Of a DNA stretch of 64,000 nt, positions 53,401 to 62,400 are shown in pieces (position 1 is the first letter of the stretch; every line of letters starts with the position of its first letter). The notes below the pieces were generated by a model. That model made no database searches. It had not been told where the DNA came from and saw only the letters and a program-made list of their open reading frames with translations. The position numbers and the translations under genes are program-made. Source of the DNA: Verrucomicrobiia bacterium (GTDB lineage Bacteria > Verrucomicrobiota > Verrucomicrobiia > Verrucomicrobiales > DEV007); contig JAUICH010000023.1 in assembly GCA_030427505.1 (NCBI GenBank), positions 36,349 through 100,348 on the forward strand, given 5' to 3'.

Positions 53401-56400
53401 GGGGACATCCAGTTCCTGGGTGGTAACACCTCCGACGGATATGTGCTGCTGGGCCATGGCGGCCGTGACTCCCACGGGAACACGACCGGCAACATCAATG
53501 TGGAAGCGACCCATGGCGGCATCCAGTTCCAGGCCGGGACGCGGGCGCAGCACTTCGCGCAGTTGGGCCACGGCGGCTACACCGCCCGGGGCGACCGCAC
53601 GGGCAACATCACCGTGCTGGCGCTGAACGACATTCTGTTCACGGCGGGCGTGGGCGGCACCACGGCCACCGCGGCCTACACCCTGCTGGGTCATGGCGGG
53701 TACGACGCGGACAACCCGAACCCGAGTTACTATTCCGATAACGCCAATGCTCTGCCAGGGTTCCCCACCGCCGCCGAGCGGGTGGGCAACAGCGGCAACA
53801 TCGCAGTGACGAGCACGGACGGCAGCATTCGTTTCACCGCGGGGAACGCGGACTACGCCTTTGCCCAGATGGGTCACGGCGGCGCCTTCGATGACGGCGA
53901 CCACTCCGGCAACATCACGGCGCGGGCGGACGAAGACGGCAGCAACCTGGGCGCCGGCGGCGGAGACCTCTCCATTGACGGCTCGAACAACTCCGGGGGC
54001 GGATACCACTACGCCCAACTGGGCCACGGCGGCTACATGGTTTCCGGCGGGCACACCGGCGACATAGACGTGAAGGTGGGTAACGACGTTACCTTCACCG
54101 CGGGCCGCAGCAACTCCTACACGCAGCTCGGCCACGGCGGCCGCACCAGCCACCGGGTGGCGCGGACCGGCTCATCGCCGAACTACACCCAGGCGAACGA
54201 AAACGACCGCTACTTCCCCGGGACTCACACGGGCGACATTCTGGTGGTCGCGGGCGGCGACATTTCGTTCACCGGCAGCCAGTCCACCACGGGTTCCACC
54301 GGCTACGCGCAGCTGGGCCACGGCGGCTACCGGAACGCGGCGGAAGCGGGTGAAGGCCACAATGGCGATATCTCGGTGACGAGCGCTGGCGCCATTACCT
54401 TCACGGCGGGCGCCACGTCCACCACCTACGCGCAACTGGGTCACGGCGGCTACGAAGCCTTCGGCAACCACGGCTACGAAGTGGTGCGCGGCGAGGCGGA
54501 TGCCTCCTTCGTCACCGCCACGCAGAACGGCACGGCCACCTTCACGAATGGCGCGCTGGCTCCGGGTTCCGTGTTCATCACGGTGGACGCGGACGGCTCC
54601 GGCGCGGGCACGGCGGTTTACACTGACGACGGCAACGGCAACCTGATCGACAGCACCAGCACGGTGGTGGGCACGGTGGACTACGCCACGGGCGAGATCG
54701 CCTTCAACCAGGACGTGAACGCGGCGGGCGACGAAGTGGAGGTGGCTTACCTCCACGGGGGCAGCGACATCACGGTGGCGGCCAATGACGACATTACCTT
54801 CACGGCGGGCGGTAACACGGTGGCCTATGCGCAGATCGGCCACGGCGGCTACGACGCGGACTTCGCGGCCGACCGGAACATCCGCGAGGAAGCGGCTTCA
54901 CCGGCGCCTTACACCACTACCACGACCTACCACCTGAACACGCCTTCCGCTCCGGCCATTGGCAACAGCGGAAACATCTCCGTGACTAGCGTGGACGGCA
55001 GCATTGGTTTCGAAGGCGGGAACACGAACAACACCCACATTCAGATCGGTCACGGCGGCGCGCTGACCAATGGCAGCAACGTGGGTAACATCTCGGTGAT
55101 CGCGGACGCGGACGGGAGCAATCTGCTGGGCGGCGGCGGAAACATCACCTTCGACAGCTCGAAGGTGGGCGGCACGGCGCACTACGCGCAGATCGGTCAC
55201 GGCGGTTACCTGGCCTCGGGCGGTCATACCGGAGAGATTGTGGTGGACGCCGGAAACGCGATCGTCTTCTTGGCGGGTCCGACGAGCAGCTATGGCCAGA
55301 TCGGTCACGGCGGCCGGAACGACAGCCGGGTGAACCGGGGCGGTACTTCGACGGCCGGTTACTCCTACACCAACGGGAACGACTACTTCATGCCGGGCAC
55401 GCACACGGGGGACATCACGGTGCACGCGGGTGACGACATCACCTTCACCGGCGGTCACACGGCGGGAGACGGCGCCTACGTGCAGATCGGTCACGGCGGG
55501 GTGCGCAACGTGGCGGAAGAAAACGAAGGCCACACCGGCGCCATCGAAGTGATGAGCGGCGGCGAGATTGCCTTCACGGCGGGCACGCGGACGCTGAGCT
55601 ACGCGCAGATCGGCCACGGCGGCTACGAAGCTTTCGGTAACCACGGTATTGTGCTGACGGGACCGCAGGCGGTGACTGGCGAAACCACGCTGGACGCGGC
55701 CGCCCTGACGGGTAACGGCGCCATGGCCGTGATTGGAAACGGCGGCGTGCTGCCGCTGGGTAAGATTCTTCCTGGGACCCTGGTCATCACGGTGGACCCG
55801 TTGGGAACGCCGGTGGTTTACACGGAAGGCGCGCTGGTGAGTGGTCTGGGAACCATCGTGGACGGGGGCGGCGCGGTCGTGGGCCGGATCGACTACTCCA
55901 CGGGTCAGATCACCCTGGACGTGGCGATCGATGCCGGAGGACTGGGCACCACGGTGGACTATGAAATGCTGGCCATCGCGGACGACACCAGCAGCACCAT
56001 CCTGGTGGAAGCCGCGGACGGCATCAGCTTCACGGGCACCACCGAAACGGTGAGCGGTGACGCCAGCTACGCGATGATCGGTAACGGCGGCTATACCGCT
56101 GACTTCAGCAATACCCGCGTCCTCAGCGCGGAGTTCCCGGTGGACCTCTCCACGCCGAACGTGGGCACCACGGTCTATCACCTGAACACACCGCTGACCA
56201 CTCCGGTGGGCACGGCGGGAGACGTCACGGTGCGGACCACCGGAGCGAACGCGCCGATCAACTTCTTCGCCGGGGCGGATGCCAGCGCCTTCGCGCAGAT
56301 CGGGAACGGCGGCCGTTCCACGCGCGGCGACCATCGCGGTGACGTGACGGTGGAAGCCACGGGTGACATTACCTTCCTGCAGAGCACGGCCCTGGGCCTG

Positions 56401-59400
56401 GTGACGATCTCCAACCAGAACGTCTCGGCTTCCACCGGTTCCGTCCAGCTGGGCAGCGACGTGGACCTGGCGCCCGGCTCGCTGACCATTGTGGTGGACC
56501 CCACCGGCGCCAATGGCGGACCGTTCGTCTACACGGACAATGGCCTGGGCCAACTGCTGGATCCGGACGGCGTGACCGTGGTCGCTTCCATCGACTACGA
56601 CGACCGCCTGGTGAACTTCGGAGCCAACAACATCGACCCGGGCAACTTCGGACGTCAGGCGACCTACCAGTACTCACCGGCCTCCGCGACCTATGTGCAG
56701 ATCGGGAACGGCGGGTACGATTCAGATAACCCGAACGGCCGCCTGATGACGACGGGTCAAACCGGAGAGATCGTGGTGAGCGCGGGTGGCGACATTCGCT
56801 TCCAGGGCGGCGTGCACTCCGGCTCCTACGCGCAGATCGGGAACGGCGGTTACGACACCGATGGCGCGAGCACGGGGAACATCACCGTCACCGCCGGTGA
56901 CGCGATCGAGTTCCGGGCCGGCATCGGCACCACCATCAACTCAGACGGCGCCTACGCGCAGATCGGGAACGGCGGTTACGCTTCCAGCGGAGCTCACACC
57001 GGAGACATCAGCGTGACGGCGGGCGCGGGCGGCATTTCCTTCACCGCCGGTCAGACCCAGGGCAACTACGCGCAGATCGGTCACGGCGGAGACAGCGCCA
57101 AGTCCGGCGGCCACCAGACCGTGGCCAACGCGGACTTTGGTCCTCCGGTGGGCTTCACCGGTTCCATCACGGTGAACAGCGTGGGTAGCATTACCTTCCT
57201 CGCGGGCACGGGAATGCTCTACGACGGAAACGATGACGGCCGCCTGTATGCGCAGATCGGCCACGGCGGCTATGACGCGGACACCACCCAGAGCGGCACG
57301 CTGGAAGATCCATCCGTCGCCGTGGGGCACAATGGAGACATCAGCGTGACGAGCACGCAGGGAGATATCTCCTTCCTCGCGGGCGATGTGGCCTCTGGCA
57401 GCGTTGGAGAAGGGAAGGGCCGCATTCACTTCGCGCAACTGGGCCATGGCGGCTACGGCGCGAACGGTAACCACCGCGGCAACATCACGGTGGAAGCCAC
57501 CCTGGGTAAGGTGACCTTCACGGCGGGTTCCTCGGTGGACAATACCACGGAGCGCTACAACTACGCGCAACTCGGCCACGGCGGCGCCATCGCTCGGGGC
57601 GATCACGGTGGCGCGGCGGAGATCATCAGCGTGACGGCGGGAAGCGACATCAGCTTCACCGGCGGCGGCGCGGACGGCACCCGCAGTTATGCCCAACTGG
57701 GGAACGGCGGTTACGATACCGATAACCCGACCGCCGTGGTGGCGGGAGACCCCGGCAGCATGGCCAACATTTCGGTTATCTCCGGCGGCGATATCAACTT
57801 CACCGGCGGTTCCGCCGCGAACGACTATGCTCAGCTGGGCCACGGCGGCAACGCCACGAACGGCGACCACGGCGGCGACATTACGGTGCGGGCGGCGGGT
57901 TCGGTGAACTTCACCGCGGGCACGGCCTCCACCGCCTATGCGCAGCTGGGTCATGGCGGGCGCGACACCACGGGCAACTACAGCGGCAACATCTCCGTGG
58001 AAGCCCTGGGCGGAAGCCTGAGCTTCCTGGCGGGCGCCGGTTCGGCGGAGTCCTACGCCCAGCTGGGTCACGGCGGCCGTTCGGCGCGCGGCGATCACTC
58101 GGGGAACATCAACGTGTCGGCCCTGAACGACATCATCTTCACCGCGGGCCTGGGCGCGCAGAACTACGCGATGCTGGGTCACGGTGGGTATGACGCGGAC
58201 AACCCGAACCCCAGCTACTACCCGGATAACGATCCGCTCAACCCGGACCGGGGCCCGACGGACGCGGAACGCGTGGGTAACAGCGGCAACATCACCGTGA
58301 CCAGCGTGGACGGCAGCATCCGCTTCACGGCCTCCGGGGCGAGCAACAACTTCGTCCAGATCGGCCACGGCGGAACGGTGACCGATGGCGACCACACCGG
58401 AAACATTTCGGTGAGCGCGGACGCCGACAAGAGCAACCTGGCCGGCGGCGGCGGGAACATCATCTTCGATGTCTCGCAGGTGGGCGGCACGGGTCACTAC
58501 GGCCAGATCGGTCACGGCGGTTACCTGGCTTCAGGCGGCCACACCGGCAGCATCACTGTCGAAGCCGGAAACGAGATTTCCTTCCTGGGGCAGACCTCCG
58601 CCAGCTACGTGCAGATCGGCCATGGCGGCCGGAACGATCACCGCACCAACCGGGGCGGCAGCTCCACGGCGGGGTGGTCCTATGCCAACGCCAACGACCG
58701 CTACTACGCGGGCACTCACACCGGGGACATCACGGTCCACGCGGGCAGCGACATTACCTTCGCGGGCGGCATGAACAATGCCGGCGACTCGGGCTACGCC
58801 CAGATCGGTCACGGCGGGGTCCGCAACGCGGCGGAAGAGAATGAAGGGCACACCGGCGCCATCGAGGTGATCAGCGGCGGCCAGATCGATTTCACCGCGG
58901 GCGAGCGGGCTCTCTCCTACGTGCAGATCGGCCACGGCGGTTACGAAGCCTTCGGCAACCACGGCATCGTGGTGGCGGCGCAGTCCATCGTGGGCGACTC
59001 CAACCTGGGCGCGGCGGCCACGGCGGGCGCCGGAGCTTCGGGCGTGCTTAACAATGGCGGCGCCATGCAGGTCGGGAAGATCCTGCCGGGCTCCATCGTC
59101 ATCACCGTGAACCCGTCGGGCACGCCGGTGGTTTACACGGACGTGGCGCAGACCAACGGCTACGGGAACATCATCAACGGCGGCGGAACGGTCGTGGGCC
59201 GCGTGGACTACACGACGGGCACGGTGACCTTTACCACCGCGATCGATGCCTCGGGCCTGGGCACCACGGTGGACTACGACCTCCTGGAAGTGGTGGACGA
59301 CACCAGCAGCACCATCCTGGTGGAAGCCGCGGACGGCATCAGCTTCAAGGCCAGCGGAAACGCAGCGACGGGAGATCAGGGCTACGCCCAGATCGGTCAC

Positions 59401-62400
59401 GGGGGATATACCGCGGACTTCAGCAATACCCGGGTGACCAACTACGAGCAGGCGCAGTCCCTCAGCGTGGTCAGCGTGGGCACGACGGTTTACCACCTGA
59501 ACACGCCGCTCACGACGCCGATCGGCACGGCGGGCGACATCACGGTGCGCACCACGGGAACGGACGCGGCGATCGCCTTCGTGGCCGGGGCGGACGCCAG
59601 CGGCTACGCGCAGATCGGGAATGGCGGCCGTTCGAGCCGTGGCGATCATCGCGGGGACATCACGGTCGAGGCCACGGGTGACGTGACCTTCCTGCAGAAC
59701 CATCCGCTGATCTCCATCACTGGCAGCGCGATGAGCGCCTCCACCGGCTCCGTGCAGCTGAGCCTGGATGTGGACGTGACCATCGGCAGCCTGGTGGTGA
59801 CGGTGGATCCCACCGGCGCCAATGGCGGTCCCTTTGTCTATACGGACAATGGCGCGGGCAGCCTGGTGGACGCCTCGAACAACATCGTGGCCGCGATCGA
59901 TTACGACGACCGCGTGGTGAACTTCGGCGCGAACAACATCGACCCGAACGGCTACGGTTTGACGGCGGACTATCAGTACACCACCGCCGCCCAGACCTAC
60001 GTGCAGATCGGGAACGGCGGCTATGACTCCGATAACCCGAATGGCCGCGTCGCGACGCCGGGTCACACGGGTGACATCGTGGTTAGCTCCGGCGGAGACA
60101 TCCGCTTCCACGGTGGCGCGCACTCCAACTCCTATGCTCAGATCGGGAACGGCGGTTGGGATTCCGATGGCGCCAGCACGGGTGACATCACGGTCAGCGC
60201 GGCGGGCATCGTCGAGTTCCTGGCGGGCCTGGGTTCGTCGATCAACTCGGATGGCGCCTATGCTCAGATCGGGCACGGCGGGGCCGAGTCCTCCGGCGCG
60301 CACAGCGGGAACATCTCCGTGACGGCGGGCGACAACGGCGGCGGGCTGAAGTTCGTCGCGGGCGACACGGCGGCCAGCTACGTGCAGATCGGTCACGGCG
60401 GACAGAACGCGCGGTCCGGCGGCCACCAGACCACGTCCAACGTGGACTACGGTCCGGCGGTGGGCTTCACCGGCGACATCACCATCGACGCCGTGGGCAG
60501 CATCCTGTTCCAGGCGGGCACCACGAAGCGGGCGGAAGGCAATGAAGACGGCCGCCTGTATGCCATGGTGGGTCACGGCGGGTATGACGCGGACACCACC
60601 CTCAGCGAGACGCTGCAAAGCCCGGCGACGGCGGTGGGCCACAATGGCGACATTTCGGTGACCAGCCAGAACGGAGACATCTCCTTCCTGGCGGGTAACA
60701 TCGCGGAAGGCAGCAACGGCGAAGGCCTGGGCCGCTTCCACTTCACCCAGCTGGGTCACGGTGGCTATGAGTCCAACGGCAACCACCGCGGGAACATCAC
60801 GGTGGACGCCGGTGGCGACATTACCTTCATGGGCGGCTCCTCCTCCGACAATGGCGCGGAGCGGTACAACTACGCGCAACTGGGCCACGGCGGCGCCCTG
60901 GCCCACGGCGACCACGGCGGCACGGGTGAAACCATCAGCGTGACTTCTGGCGGCGCGATCACCTTCACGGCGGGTGACGGCGTGCGCAGCTACGCGCAAC
61001 TGGGCAACGGCGGCTACGACACGGACAACCCGAGCAGCGGCAATGGCACTCAGCCCGGCAGCAACGCCAACCTGGTGGTGAACGCCCAGGGCAAGGTGAC
61101 CTTCGCGGCGGGCGCGGGCGACGACGCCTACGCGCAGTTCGGGAACGGCGGCCGGGCCACGATTGGCGCCCACGGCGGCGCGATCTATCTGGAAACGACC
61201 GGTGGCTTCGACTTGCTGGGTGGTTCCGGTCTGCGGGCCTACGCCCAGGCGGGTCATGGCGGGCACACCTCGCCGATCGCCACGGACTACGGCATCACCA
61301 TCCTGGGAGGCGGCGACTTCAACCTGATCGGCGGCACCGGTACGCAGGCCTACGCGCAGGTGGGTCATGGCGGTCAGGATTCCGATGGCGACAAGGACGG
61401 CGACATCGTCGTCCGGAGCACGGGCGGCGGCCTGCTCCTGAAGTCCGGTGGCATCAGCTCCTACGCGCAAGTTGGTCATGGCGGCGAGAACGTGGATGGC
61501 ACGAAGTCCGGCAACATTGAAGCCAGCGGCATGGGTGGCGACGTCATCGTGGAGAGCGGCAGCGCCTTGCGGTCCTTCGCGCAGGTCGGCCATGGTGGCG
61601 AAGGGGCCACGACGGCCCCCACGGGCGCCATCTCCGGCGACATCGTGGTCATCGGTGGAACCAGCGTGCAGGTGAAGGCGGGCACCGGAGCGGAGAACGC
61701 GGCCCGCATCGGACACGGCGAGATCCGGGGTGAGTTTGACGTGAACTCCGGGGACATCCGGGTGCAGGCCTTGAATGGCTCGGTGGCCCTGACGGGTGGC
61801 TCCGGGCTGGGCTTCAACTACGCGCAGATCGGTCACGGTGGCGCGGAAAGCGGCGTGGGAGCGAAGACCGGCGCCATTGACGTGGTGGCTTCCCAGAACG
61901 TGACTCTGACGGGTGGCTCCTCCAACGAAGCCTTTGCCCAGATCGGCCACGGCGGTAAGAACAGCGACAACCTGGTGCTGGGCACGGCGGAAGATTCCAA
62001 CCCGGCCACGGCCACGATCGACTACATCAAGGTGGTGGCGGGGAACAACGTGAACCTGTTTGGCTCCGGCGCCAGCGGCAAGCATGACGCCTATGCTCAG
62101 ATCGGTAATGGGGGCACGAACTCCAGCGCCGCGATGAACGGCCACATCATTGTGGAGGCCGCCAACAACATCAACCTGGCCGGCTCCAATACCGGGCTCC
62201 GCGGCTACGCGCAGATCGGGCACGGCGGCGCGGGCGCGTCGGGCAACATGGCGGGCAACATCTTAGCCCACGCGGGTAACGACGTGGTGGTCATTCGCGG
62301 CTCGGCCAACAACGCCTACGCGAAGATCGGCCTGGGCGACCAGATGTTCTACGGCGGCAGCGGCGCCGGCACGCGGACGGGCGACATTCAGGTGAGCGCG

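Larger units (their letters stand above)
44041..62330 (+). repeat. GHGG repeat array inside the giant TpsA
   Basis: About 110 units by hand count. Consensus: [aromatic or small]-Y-A-Q-[IL]-G-[HN]-G-G-[YR], a variable turn often ending G-[DN]-H-[ST], then G-[ND]-I-x-V-x-A-x-G-D-I-x-F-x-[AG]-G. Most units are 35-60 residues. At DNA level the core CAGATCGGTCACGGCGG is highly conserved. Degenerate units (GMGG, GHGE, GLGD) occur, the last two toward the end. The pattern fits rungs of a beta-solenoid. Confidence 0.93.

Noticed and set aside
34354..62223. Several very long open frames on the minus strand opposite the TPS genes (about 1200-1700 codons each)
   Set aside because: They mirror the codon-biased, repetitive plus-strand genes. 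Their translations are Arg/Val/His-rich without domains or signal peptides, while the plus strand gives clear TPS features.
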